Positions 53,607 to 62,051 of a DNA stretch of 64,000 nucleotides are shown one piece after another. The DNA is from Fimbriimonadia bacterium (GTDB lineage Bacteria; Armatimonadota; Fimbriimonadia; Fimbriimonadales; JABRVX01). The notes beneath the pieces were generated by a model that had not been told where the DNA came from, did not search any database, and worked only from the letters and a program-made list of their open reading frames with translations. Both the position numbers and the translations under genes were made by a program. The stretch's first letter is position 1; every line of letters starts with the position of its first letter. Location of the stretch: the NCBI GenBank assembly GCA_039961735.1, contig JABRVX010000012.1:62001-126000 (forward strand). Direction: 5' to 3'.

Positions 53607-53892
53607 CTTTCTCCCTTCCCTATGGCAAAACTGCTCCCCTATTCTACAACAGGGATGACGGATGAGCAACGGCAGAGCGCCCCGAATCGCCACATCTAAC
53701 CGATTCTTGACGTAAGACGGGATACTTGGTACAAAGGTCACAACCCTGCGATGCTTGCTTGGCACACATCCCACCCTCTCGACCAAATCCAAGCATCCTC
53801 GGCCACGTGCCGCACTCGGCTGTAGAGTATGTTGCAGGGGAACTGGATGGAGGCTAGCCATCGCGTTGGCATCACGCTAATCGTAACGTAAG

Positions 53893-54000
53893 TAGGGCCC
53901 GGTCTTGCGACCGGACCCTAGATAGTCACCCCGCGATGGGGGGAGTTGCCTGCGGCGAACCTTATTGAAGGGATGGTTCGGGCAGACACCTTTCGGATAC
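53893..54000 (-). ncRNA. tracrRNA of the type II-C CRISPR system
   Basis: Minus-strand RNA, about 108 nt. The 5' part is an anti-repeat (complement of about 53964-54001) matching the array repeat across GGTGTCTGCCCG with one mismatch nearby. Its 3' end is UCCCUUCAAU, followed by AAGGUUCGCCGCAGGCAA; this CAAUAAGG junction is what the Neisseria II-C tracrRNA also shows. A short CCCC/GGGG hairpin (about 53926-53942) comes next. A terminator hairpin at 53894-53919 (AGGGTCCGGTC / GACCGGGCCCT, loop GCAA, one G-U) closes the RNA; it has no obvious U-tract. Ends are predicted from the promoter and hairpin. Confidence 0.85.
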
Positions 54001-54006
54001 ACGAGG

Positions 54007-54035
54007 AGTATACCACACTCCCATAGAAGATGCAA
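54007..54035 (-). promoter_or_regulatory. tracrRNA promoter
   Basis: On the minus strand: -35 TTGCAT (54035-54030), 17-bp spacer, -10 TATACT (54012-54007), giving a start near 54000, just at the anti-repeat. The -35 begins only 11 bp from the cas9 ATG, so the two promoters or transcripts must overlap. Confidence 0.7.
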
Positions 54036-54045
54036 TCTAGCTACC

Positions 54046-57000
54046 ATGAAACGGCTTGGACTCGATCTCGGTACCTCATCTATCGGCTGGGCGTTGCTTG
54101 AAGAGGAAGACGGTAACGCGCGAAAACTCGTCGACTGCGGTGTGCGGATCTTCTCGGAAGTAACTGACCCGCAGAAGCGCGAATCGTTTGTCCCAAAGAA
54201 TAGGGAGCGAAGGCAGAAGCGCGGGATGCGGCGAAATCTGGAACGCCGGGCGGCACGTATACGCACTGCAAGGGACGCGCTAGTCGAAGCAGGGCTGCTG
54301 CCGCTCGACGAAGAGGAACGCAATCGTGTAGTTGACCACTTGGACCCGTACGAGGTGCGTGCTCGCGCCTTGGACGAGAAGCTCTCGCTGCACCAAATCG
54401 GGCGTGCTCTGTTCCACCTCGCCCACCGCCGCGGGTTCAAGAGCAACCGCAAAGCACTGTTCGCAGATCTCCACCACCTCGATCCGCGTGTTCGCGAGTT
54501 CATCGAGAAGCCAGAGACCGACGAGATGGAAGGCCAAGAAGAACTGAGTAAGGAGGAGAAAAAGGAACAGAGCGAGACCCTCAAAGCCATCGCTGAACTC
54601 CGCCAGGAGATCGAGAAGAACGGCTGTCGCACACTGGGCGAGTACCTATATCGTATAAACCATGAGCGCGAACCACATGACCGTCTCCGGGCGCGGGAGC
54701 GCAAGACGGATAGGGCGATGTACGAGGAGGAATTCGAAGCTATCTGGGCGGCGCAGCAACCGCACTATCCTGACCTACTGACCGACGGTTTGAGAGCCAA
54801 GCTGTTTCACGCCATCTTCTTCCAGCGCCCCCTACGCCGACCGTACGTGCTGAAGCGCGTCAAGCTTCCCGACGGGACAGAAAAACTGAAGCTAAAACCA
54901 AAGGGCACGATCGGTCGTTGTCAGTTCGAGCGGCACCATCGAAGGGCGGACCGCGCGCTGCTCCTGTCGCAGGAGTTTCGCATCTGGCAAGACCTCGCAC
55001 ACATCGAAGTGCTAACGGACAACCTGGCGGGCTGGCGCTTTCTGACGCTGGAAGAGCGCAACAAAATCTACGCGGCCCTGCACGGCAAGGAGGAGATAAC
55101 CTGGAAGCAGTTCCGCAAGGTCCTCGGACTCTCCGCGGAAGCACGCATCAACTTCGAGGTGGACGGCGGAAAGAAGAAATTCGCCGGCAACATCACGGAC
55201 GTCCGACTCCGGCGCATTATCGGTGACGAATGGGATGCCTGGCCGAGAGAGCGGAAGGACAAGCTGGTCGAATCGCTCCTCACCATTACGGACAAGGCCG
55301 ACCTCGTCAAGCACCTGCTCGATCACCCGAACTGGCGCTTCGACCCGAAGACAGCGTATCGCTTGGCCATCCTCCAACTCCCTGGCGGCGTGATGAGCCT
55401 GAGCGCCCGCGCGATGGACCGCATCCTTTATGGACCGAAGCCGAAGGGTGGCGGCGACCGCATCCCAGGCTACGGGCTCATAAACGGGCAGAACTATCAC
55501 GACGCTTGCCAGGCCGCGGGCTACCTACGCGCCGACCAGATCAGCCAACACCTGCTCAGTCGGCTTCCGAAACCCGAGCTTACGCGCAACCCCGTCGTGG
55601 ACCACGCTCTGCACCAGGTGCGCAAGCTCGTCAACGCCATCATCCGAGAGTATGGTCGGCCAGACGCGGCCACCATCGAAATGGCACGCGACATGAAGCT
55701 GAACCGCGAGCAACGGGAACGCATCTTGCGAGAGAACCGAGAGAACCGAGAGCAACGCGATTGGGCGGTGGAGAAAGCCAAGGAGCTGGGTATCGAAGAA
55801 CCTAGCAGCGACCAGATTCTCTGGCTGCGTTTGCTCAAGGAGTGCAACTACACCTGTCCCTACACCGGCAAGTCCATCACCGAGAGGTCGCTACTCACAG
55901 GCGACTTCGAGGTAGAACACATCATCCCCTACAGCCGCTGCCTGGACGACTCGTACATGAACAAGACCCTCTGCGACACGCAGTTCAACCGGCATGTCAA
56001 GAGAAACAAGACGCCGTACGAGTTGTTCTCGAGCGACGAGCAGAGGTACGGCGAGGTGAAGCTGCGCATTCAGTGCCTGCCCAAGCCGAAGCAGAAAAAG
56101 TTCGAACAAATCGAGATTGACACCGAACAGTTCGTGTCTCGCCAGCTCAATGACACGCGCTACATCTGCCGCGCAACGAAGGACTACTTGAAGCAAGTGA
56201 TCCCGGAAGTGGACGTGTCGCGCGGAGGCGCGACCGCCGCACTGCGCCACGTGTGGGGGCTCAACGGCATGCTGCCCGCGCCACCTCCCGACAGCGAGAA
56301 AGCAAAGGCGGAGAAGCGCACCGATCATCGCCACCACGCCATAGACGCCGTAGTCATCGCCTGCACCACGCGCAGCCTGCTGAAGCGCCTCTCGGACATC
56401 ACCGCCAAGGGTGGCAGCCTCACGCTTCGCCAGACGGTGGACGACGAGCGACTGAAGTTCCCTCCTCCATGGCCGACGCTGCGTGACGACGTGAAGAAGG
56501 CACTGGACACAATGGTGGTCTCCTTCGCGCCGACCAGGAAGCTATTCGGAGGCCTACACGAGGAAGGCATCTATGGCGTGCATATGGACGGCGACCGGCC
56601 GATGTATCACATCCGCAAGCGGCTGGAAGACCTCAGCGCTGGGCAAATCGAAGACATTCGGGACCCCGAGCTGCGGAAGCAGGTGAAGGAGCGCGTGACA
56701 GCGGCGGGCGGCGACCTGAAAAAGGCGTTTGCAGAATCGCCCACCTACAAGCGTACGCGTGTCAGGCGGGCGCGCATATGCGTCGCACGCGAACCGAAGG
56801 CCACCGTCCAGCTCCCACACGGCCACGCATTCCTCGGCAGCTACCACCATGTGGAGATCCTGGAATGCCTGAGGGCACATCAGGACGAGGAGGGGAAGAA
56901 GTGGAAGGTGGGGCAGCGAAAGGGCGTGTTCGTCTCGATGCTGGAAGCCGCCGAGCGCGCGCACGGGAAGCCGAGCAAGGGTATCCCGAAGCGGCCGATT

Positions 57001-57255
57001 GTTCAGCGTGACCACGGCCCGGACTGGCGCTTCGTCATGAGCCTGAGCCAGGGAGACTTAGTGCGGATGGACGAGGACGAGAAGCTGTATCGAGTGCAGA
57101 AATTCGGGGCCACAGCGGCGCGGGCGGTCTTCAGGGAAGCGACGCTCGCCGGGCCAGACGAGAAGTGGGGCCTCCTTCAGCAAGCGATCAACGTCCTGCG
57201 CTGCACGAAGGTCAACACCGACCTACTGGGCCGAGTGTTCCCGGCCAACGATTAA
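54046..57255 (+). CDS. cas9: Cas9 endonuclease, compact type II-C
   Basis: 1069 aa from ATG 54046 (an in-frame extension to 53965 lies inside the tracrRNA region and is rejected; no clear SD). RuvC-I GLDLGTSSIGWALLE with catalytic D7; Arg-rich bridge helix about 55-85 (RRQKRGMRRNLERRAARIR); RuvC-II ATIEMARDMK with E545; HNH about 600-660 with FEVEHIIPYSRCLDD (H625) and an Asn in QFNRHVKRN; RuvC-III DHRHHAIDAVVIA with H764 and D767. A ~300-residue C-terminal domain would read the PAM. The length and the absence of csn2/cas4 give subtype II-C. It cleaves DNA matching crRNA spacers with tracrRNA help. All catalytic residues look intact. Confidence 0.95.
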   Translation: MKRLGLDLGTSSIGWALLEEEDGNARKLVDCGVRIFSEVTDPQKRESFVPKNRERRQKRGMRRNLERRAARIRTARDALVEAGLLPLDEEERNRVVDHLDPYEVRARALDEKLSLHQIGRALFHLAHRRGFKSNRKALFADLHHLDPRVREFIEKPETDEMEGQEELSKEEKKEQSETLKAIAELRQEIEKNGCRTLGEYLYRINHEREPHDRLRARERKTDRAMYEEEFEAIWAAQQPHYPDLLTDGLRAKLFHAIFFQRPLRRPYVLKRVKLPDGTEKLKLKPKGTIGRCQFERHHRRADRALLLSQEFRIWQDLAHIEVLTDNLAGWRFLTLEERNKIYAALHGKEEITWKQFRKVLGLSAEARINFEVDGGKKKFAGNITDVRLRRIIGDEWDAWPRERKDKLVESLLTITDKADLVKHLLDHPNWRFDPKTAYRLAILQLPGGVMSLSARAMDRILYGPKPKGGGDRIPGYGLINGQNYHDACQAAGYLRADQISQHLLSRLPKPELTRNPVVDHALHQVRKLVNAIIREYGRPDAATIEMARDMKLNREQRERILRENRENREQRDWAVEKAKELGIEEPSSDQILWLRLLKECNYTCPYTGKSITERSLLTGDFEVEHIIPYSRCLDDSYMNKTLCDTQFNRHVKRNKTPYELFSSDEQRYGEVKLRIQCLPKPKQKKFEQIEIDTEQFVSRQLNDTRYICRATKDYLKQVIPEVDVSRGGATAALRHVWGLNGMLPAPPPDSEKAKAEKRTDHRHHAIDAVVIACTTRSLLKRLSDITAKGGSLTLRQTVDDERLKFPPPWPTLRDDVKKALDTMVVSFAPTRKLFGGLHEEGIYGVHMDGDRPMYHIRKRLEDLSAGQIEDIRDPELRKQVKERVTAAGGDLKKAFAESPTYKRTRVRRARICVAREPKATVQLPHGHAFLGSYHHVEILECLRAHQDEEGKKWKVGQRKGVFVSMLEAAERAHGKPSKGIPKRPIVQRDHGPDWRFVMSLSQGDLVRMDEDEKLYRVQKFGATAARAVFREATLAGPDEKWGLLQQAINVLRCTKVNTDLLGRVFPAND

Positions 57256-57321
57256 CCCGGTAGCCCGGCTGGCCTGCCCGCCCACGGGCAGTACGACGAG
57301 CCGGGTGACGGGTGACGGCCC

Positions 57322-58257
57322 GTGCAGGCAAGAGTGGTGGATATCGGCTGCCCGGCCAGCATCCGGGCGAAGTGGAAGCTCCTCGTCGTGGAGCCACAGG
57401 ACGGCGAGGAGCAGTCCGTGCCGCTGGAGGATCTCGGCGTCCTCATTCTGGACGACCCGCACATCCGCATTTCCAAGCACGCGCTCGGGCTGCTCGCCGA
57501 GTCCAACGTCGCAACGGTAGTGTGCGACGAAAAGCACATGCCTATCGGGCTGCTGCTGCCGTTCGAAGGCAACGCCCTGCACACGCAGATCCTGCGCCGC
57601 CAGATCGAAGTGAAACTGCCTCGCAAGAAGCGCGCCTGGCAAGCGCTAGTTCAAGCGAAGATCAGAAACCAGGCCGAAGTGGTCCGACGCCGGGGCGGTA
57701 AAGCCGGCAAGCTCGCCCGTTTGGCGAACGAAGTGCGCAGTGGCGACCCGGAGAACCTGGAAGGCATTGCGGCCGGGATGTACTTCAAGGCGCTGTGCGG
57801 CGACGAGTTCGTTCGCGAGCGGGGGGTAGGAGGTTTCAACGCGCTTCTGAACTACGGCTACGCCGTGCTTCGGGCGGCCTGCGCTCGTGCAATCGTCGGC
57901 ACCGGCCTGCATCCGGCGCTGGGCGTCCACCACATGCATCGGAACAACCCCTTCTGTCTCGCCGACGACGTGATGGAGCCCATCCGACCGCTCGTGGACT
58001 GGGTGGCCCTGGAGGCCGGGGAGGACATGGCCGACGACGCGGAGCTGACCCCAGCGCTCAAGCGACACATGCTGGGCATCACGCTGCGGCAACTGAAGGT
58101 CGGTCGCAAGCGTTACCCCCTGACGGTGGGACTTGGGATGTACGCTGCAGCCTTTCGCGATTATCTATTCGGACAGATCCGCAAACTGGAAGTGCCGATG
58201 CCCGAACTGGACCCCGATTCCATCGGGGCCGATTCTACGGAGGAAGACGAGGAGTGA
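57322..58257 (+). CDS. cas1: Cas1 integrase
   Basis: 311 aa from GTG 57322 (no strong SD), 66 bp after cas9. The catalytic metal-binding residues fit Cas1: E147 in NLEGIAAGMYF, the His cluster LGVHHMHRNNPF (about 203-206), and E219 in LADDVMEPIRPLVD. With Cas2 it captures and integrates new spacers. The C-terminal tail is acidic (DPDSIGADSTEEDEE). It is part of the cas9-cas1-cas2 operon; the stop overlaps the cas2 start. Confidence 0.93.
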   Translation: MQARVVDIGCPASIRAKWKLLVVEPQDGEEQSVPLEDLGVLILDDPHIRISKHALGLLAESNVATVVCDEKHMPIGLLLPFEGNALHTQILRRQIEVKLPRKKRAWQALVQAKIRNQAEVVRRRGGKAGKLARLANEVRSGDPENLEGIAAGMYFKALCGDEFVRERGVGGFNALLNYGYAVLRAACARAIVGTGLHPALGVHHMHRNNPFCLADDVMEPIRPLVDWVALEAGEDMADDAELTPALKRHMLGITLRQLKVGRKRYPLTVGLGMYAAAFRDYLFGQIRKLEVPMPELDPDSIGADSTEEDEE

Positions 58258-58598
58258 TCTTCGGAGGGTACCGAAGCGTGTGGCTTCTTACGATGTTCGA
58301 TCTTCCCGTACTCACGAAGCAGCAACGGAAGGAATACGCGAAGTTCCGGAAGTTCCTGCTCGGCGATGGCTACATCTTCATGCAATACAGCGTGTACGGA
58401 CGGCACTGCCCGAGCGAGGAGCGGGCCGAGGTTCACATCGGGCGGCTACGCGCCCATTTGCCGCCCCAGGGCGAGGTTCGGGTGCTGAAGTTTACGGACA
58501 AGCAGTTCGAGCGGATGCTGCGGTTCTACGGACCGATGAAAAAAAAGCCCGAGAAACCGCCCGAACAGCTCACTCTATTCGAAATTTCGACCTCTTAA
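58254..58598 (+). CDS. cas2: Cas2
   Basis: 114 aa from GTG 58254, overlapping the cas1 stop (GTGA), with GGAGGAAGACGAG upstream. Typical Cas2 sequence of type II systems: YRSVWLLTMFDLPVLTKQQR (the conserved Asp in FDLP), KFLLGDGYIFMQYSVYGRHC, LKFTDKQFERMLRFYG and the C-terminal QLTLF. It dimerises and bridges Cas1 dimers in the adaptation complex. It is the last gene before the array, 33 bp away. A longer frame in the same phase starts inside cas1 and is not real. Confidence 0.93.
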   Translation: MIFGGYRSVWLLTMFDLPVLTKQQRKEYAKFRKFLLGDGYIFMQYSVYGRHCPSEERAEVHIGRLRAHLPPQGEVRVLKFTDKQFERMLRFYGPMKKKPEKPPEQLTLFEISTS

Positions 58599-58605
58599 CA
58601 ACACT

Positions 58606-58635
58606 CAATCTCCTCGGCTAACGCCGAGGAGATTG
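58606..58635 (-). terminator. Hairpin at the cas2-array junction
   Basis: Perfect 13-bp stem CAATCTCCTCGGC / GCCGAGGAGATTG, loop TAAC. The right arm reaches four bases into the first repeat. Read in the crRNA direction it would terminate pre-crRNA; read the other way it would end the cas operon. Confidence 0.7.
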
Positions 58636-59987
58636 TATCCGATAGGTGTCTGCCCGGTCCCCCCAACTTAGCGTTGCAGATGCTGAAACATGACAGTATT
58701 GTATCCGATAGGTGTCTGCCCGGTCCCCCCAACCTGAAATTCGACGGGTTATTCCTGGAAGCTATTGTATCCGATAGGTGTCTGCCCGGTCCCCCCAACA
58801 TTCGATGTGGTGATCGAACCCGAACGGATATTGTATCCGATAGGTGTCTGCCCGGTCCCCCCAACGGGTGATGCGATTGGCGACGACCGACACCTATTGT
58901 ATCCGATAGGTGTCTGCCCGGTCCCCCCAACCCACGCTGGATAGAGGATGGAGACATAGGTATTGTATCCGATAGGTGTCTGCCCGGTCCCCCCAACTCG
59001 GTAGGGTCAGCTCCGATTACATATCGGATTGTATCCGATAGGTGTCTGCCCGGTCCCCCCAACTAGCTTCTTTTGGTACTGCGTCGCCGCCCTATTGTAT
59101 CCGATAGGTGTCTGCCCGGTCCCCCCAACTGCGCCATCGCTGTGGATAATATCATCGCGATTGTATCCGATAGGTGTCTGCCCGGTCCCCCCAACACAAA
59201 AAGCTGAAACCAGCCGTTCGATGTAATTGTATCCGATAGGTGTCTGCCCGGTCCCCCCAACTGCTAATCAATCCCGTCCTCCACGCCTCAGATTGTATCC
59301 GATAGGTGTCTGCCCGGTCCCCCCAACTGCGACCCGCCGCTCCCGGAAGCGGAGGTAATTGTATCCGATAGGTGTCTGCCCGGTCCCGCCAACGATTGCG
59401 CGCGCCGTCTCATCCAGATACATATTGTATCCGATAGGTGTCTGCCCGGTCCCCCCAACTCCCACAACCACCGAGCGAGTTCGAGTCGTATTGTATCCGA
59501 TAGGTGTCTGCCCGGTCCCCCCAACGTCCACTCCGCCTACCTTACGTATCACCGTATTGTATCCGATAGGTGTCTGCCCGGTCCCCCCAACGGCCTTAAG
59601 GTCAATGTGGATATCAACCTCATTGTATCCGATAGGTGTCTGCCCGGTCCCCCCAACCTGGAGCTGCGGCCATAGTTCGCGATCGTCATTGTATCCGATA
59701 GGTGTCTGCCCGGTCCCCCCAACAGGGATGTCGTCGGAGTCGCTCGACACAGGATTGTATCCGATAGGTGTCTGCCCGGTCCCCCCAACTGCAGTGCTCT
59801 TCATTCCGCGTGCTCGACTATTGTATCCGATAGGTGTCTGCCCGGTCCCCCCAACAAGGACGGGCCAGCGCTCGTGAAGGCGCTGATTGTATCCGATAGG
59901 TGTCTGCCCGGTCCCCCCAACCGAGGGCAGGTGATTGGCAGCAACGGTGAGATTGTATCCGATAGGTGTCTGCCCGGTCCCCCCAAC
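58632..59987 (-). CRISPR. CRISPR array, 21 repeats of 36 bp, 20 spacers of 30 bp
   Basis: Repeats begin every 66 bp exactly (58632, 58698, ... 59952). On the plus strand each starts ATTGTATCCGATAGGTGTCT and ends CCCAAC; on the minus strand each starts GTTGGGGGGACC and ends GGATACAAT, as in II-C repeats (GTTG...ACAAT). All copies are identical except the one at 59358 (C to G at 59388). All 20 spacers are 30 bp and different. Minus-strand transcription is inferred from tracrRNA pairing. No AT-rich leader is seen on either side. Because 66 is a multiple of 3, long false frames run through the array. Confidence 0.97.
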
Positions 59988-59993
59988 CAAGCG

Positions 59994-60069
59994 GCCAGCC
60001 TCGCCTAGAGGGGCACCTTCGCGACGTCCAGTAGCAGAGACCGTCTGTGCCCCTCTAGGCGAGGCTGGC
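59994..60069. repeat. Perfect 23-bp inverted repeat beside the array
   Basis: Arms 59994-60016 and 60047-60069 (left arm begins GCCAGCCTCGCCTAGAGGGG) are exact complements around a 30-bp loop. It starts 6 bp after the last repeat and ends 27 bp before the ahcY stop. It could be the ahcY terminator, a leader element or a remnant mobile element. Confidence 0.9.
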
Positions 60070-60096
60070 AAACAATTGGAGGGACACGGGAAAGAC

Positions 60097-61368
60097 CTAC
60101 GTCCCCATGTTCCAGCTGGCGAGGTAGTGTTCTTGTTTGGGGGTGAGGGTGTCCAGGGTGTGGCCGAGGGACAGAAGTTTGATGCGCGCGATCTCCTTGT
60201 CAATCTCTTCCGGCACCGAGTACACCTGACACAGGAGGGAGGAGGCGTTCTTCATCAGGTACTCCGCGCACAGCGCCTGGTTGGCAAAGCTCATGTCCAT
60301 GACCGAAGCGGGGTGACCCTCCGCGGCTGCCAGGTTAATCAGTCGTCCCTCACCTAACAGATACAGCTTTCTGCCGTCGGGCATTACGTACTCGTCCACG
60401 TACTCGCGCACGCGCCGTTTGCTAACAGCGAGCCGCTCCAGCGTGGGTATGTCGATCTCGTCGTTGAAGTGGCCGGAGTTGGCCATCACCGCACCGGACT
60501 TCATGCGCCCGAAGTCCGCTTCGTCCAGCACGTCGCAGTTGCCGGTAACCGTAACGAATACATCGCCGATCTCGGAGGCTCGGTCCATGCTCATCACGGG
60601 GAAGCCGTCCATTACGGCCTCGATCCCTTTCACCGGATCGATCTCCGTTACTACTACGTGCGCCCCCAGGCCGCGTGCGCGATTCGCCACACCCTTACCG
60701 CACCACCCATATCCGGCAACTACTACTACCCGCCCCGCGAGTAGCAGGTTGGTAGCGCGCATGATGCCATCCAACGTACTCTGCCCCGTGCCGTATCGGT
60801 TATCGAACTGATGCTTGGTCTCCGCATCGTTCACGGCGATGATGGGATATCTTAACACCCCTTCCTTCGCCATCGCACGCAGTCGGATGACGCCGGTGGT
60901 GGTCTCTTCGGTGCCGCCGACGATGCCCTGGAGCAGCTCCTGCCTATCTGAGTGCAGCACTCCCACGGTGTCCGCGCCGTCATCCATCGTGATGGTGGGC
61001 TTGGTGTCTAGCACGCTATGGATGTGACGGTAGTAGGTGTCCCGGTCCTCGCCCTTGATGCAGAAGGCGGGGATGCCGTGCTCCACCACCAACGCGGCGG
61101 CCACGTCGTCTTGCGTAGACAGCGGGTTCGAAGCGCAGCAAGCCACTTCCGCACCCCCGGCCTTCAGGGTAACGAGCAGGTTGGCCGTCTCCGTAGTAAT
61201 ATGCAGACAAGCTGCGATCCGCGCGCCCTGCAGCGGCCGCTCCTTCTCGAAGCGCTGGCGGATACTGTGAAGCACGGGCATTTCTTGCGCGGCCCATTCG
61301 ATGCGATCCTGCCCTGCCTTGGCCAGGCCGAGGTCTTTCACGTCATAATCGGTGTTGGAAACGGACAT
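60097..61368 (-). CDS. ahcY: Adenosylhomocysteinase
   Basis: 423 aa from ATG 61368 with GGAGGG 5 nt upstream. Motifs: [56 protein letters not shown] and the NAD-binding [20 protein letters not shown]. It hydrolyses S-adenosylhomocysteine to adenosine and homocysteine in the SAM cycle. The length fits the shorter (archaeal/deep bacterial) form. A longer frame to 61446 overlaps the next gene and is rejected. Confidence 0.95.
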   Translation of the reverse strand: MSVSNTDYDVKDLGLAKAGQDRIEWAAQEMPVLHSIRQRFEKERPLQGARIAACLHITTETANLLVTLKAGGAEVACCASNPLSTQDDVAAALVVEHGIPAFCIKGEDRDTYYRHIHSVLDTKPTITMDDGADTVGVLHSDRQELLQGIVGGTEETTTGVIRLRAMAKEGVLRYPIIAVNDAETKHQFDNRYGTGQSTLDGIMRATNLLLAGRVVVVAGYGWCGKGVANRARGLGAHVVVTEIDPVKGIEAVMDGFPVMSMDRASEIGDVFVTVTGNCDVLDEADFGRMKSGAVMANSGHFNDEIDIPTLERLAVSKRRVREYVDEYVMPDGRKLYLLGEGRLINLAAAEGHPASVMDMSFANQALCAEYLMKNASSLLCQVYSVPEEIDKEIARIKLLSLGHTLDTLTPKQEHYLASWNMGT

Positions 61369-61439
61369 GGCGCCCTCCGGAGTGAGTGCGCCGAGTATAC
61401 CTGCGGCCCCGGTGAGGTGGGCCAGGAGGGAGGGGAGCA

Positions 61440-62051
61440 ATGACACTCCGACTGCTCCTTGCGAGCCTATTCGTAACTATGGCTGCTTCCGCGATCGGGC
61501 AGGATGCGACGGACCCCCACGGTATCGCGCCGATCATGCGTGCCAATGACGAAGTGAACCTGCTGACGGACCTCTCGCCACTGAAGCTGACCAAGGAGCA
61601 GTATCCGAAGGTCATAGCGGCGCTGAAAGCCTCACGCGAGAAGTTCGACAAGGAACTGAAGGCGCTGGAGGCCAAGGAGGCGGCTTCGGTCAAGAAGCTG
61701 AAACCGAAGGTGGAGGAGGCGCACGCGAAGGCCATGAAGGGCGAGATCCCGCCCGACTCCTACTTCGACGAGTGGCAGAAGATGGTGATGGCGCACGCGG
61801 TAGACAGGGCCAACCTAAGGATCAACACAGTGCGCTCGCTTGGCGACGAACTGAAGAAGGTGTTGACCGAGGAGCAGGTGAAGTCCGCCATCGCATCGGC
61901 CAAGAAGGTGATCACGAAGGCGCAGGGGGGGAAGGAGCCCGACCCCGCCAAGTATGGAGACAACTCGCTGTACTGGTATTACGTGGAGAACGTGCTGATG
62001 AACGATCTGGTGCCGGGGCTGCTGGAGAAGCTAGCGAAGCCCTCGGAGTGA
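61440..62051 (+). CDS. Small exported helical protein
   Basis: 203 aa with GGAGGGG before ATG 61440 and a signal peptide ending ASAIGQ. The mature protein is Lys/Glu/Ala-rich and helical ([40 protein letters not shown]) with LTxxQ-like motifs similar in style to the first gene in the window. Probably periplasmic; no function assigned. The 3' end overlaps the P-type ATPase gene by 21 bp (convergent). Confidence 0.72.
   Translation: MTLRLLLASLFVTMAASAIGQDATDPHGIAPIMRANDEVNLLTDLSPLKLTKEQYPKVIAALKASREKFDKELKALEAKEAASVKKLKPKVEEAHAKAMKGEIPPDSYFDEWQKMVMAHAVDRANLRINTVRSLGDELKKVLTEEQVKSAIASAKKVITKAQGGKEPDPAKYGDNSLYWYYVENVLMNDLVPGLLEKLAKPSE

Noticed and set aside
53877-54704. 275-aa Arg/Ser-rich minus-strand frame
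   Set aside because: Antisense to cas9 and the tracrRNA region; composition is that of a shadow frame.
57795-58598. 267-aa frame that contains Cas2
   Set aside because: Its first two thirds overlap cas1 in another phase; the real cas2 start is GTG 58254.
58595-60203. Long minus- and plus-strand frames full of a GGPGRHLSDTI or VGGTGQTPIGYN repeat
   Set aside because: They are translations of the CRISPR repeats; the 66-bp period is a multiple of three, so the array stays open in several frames.
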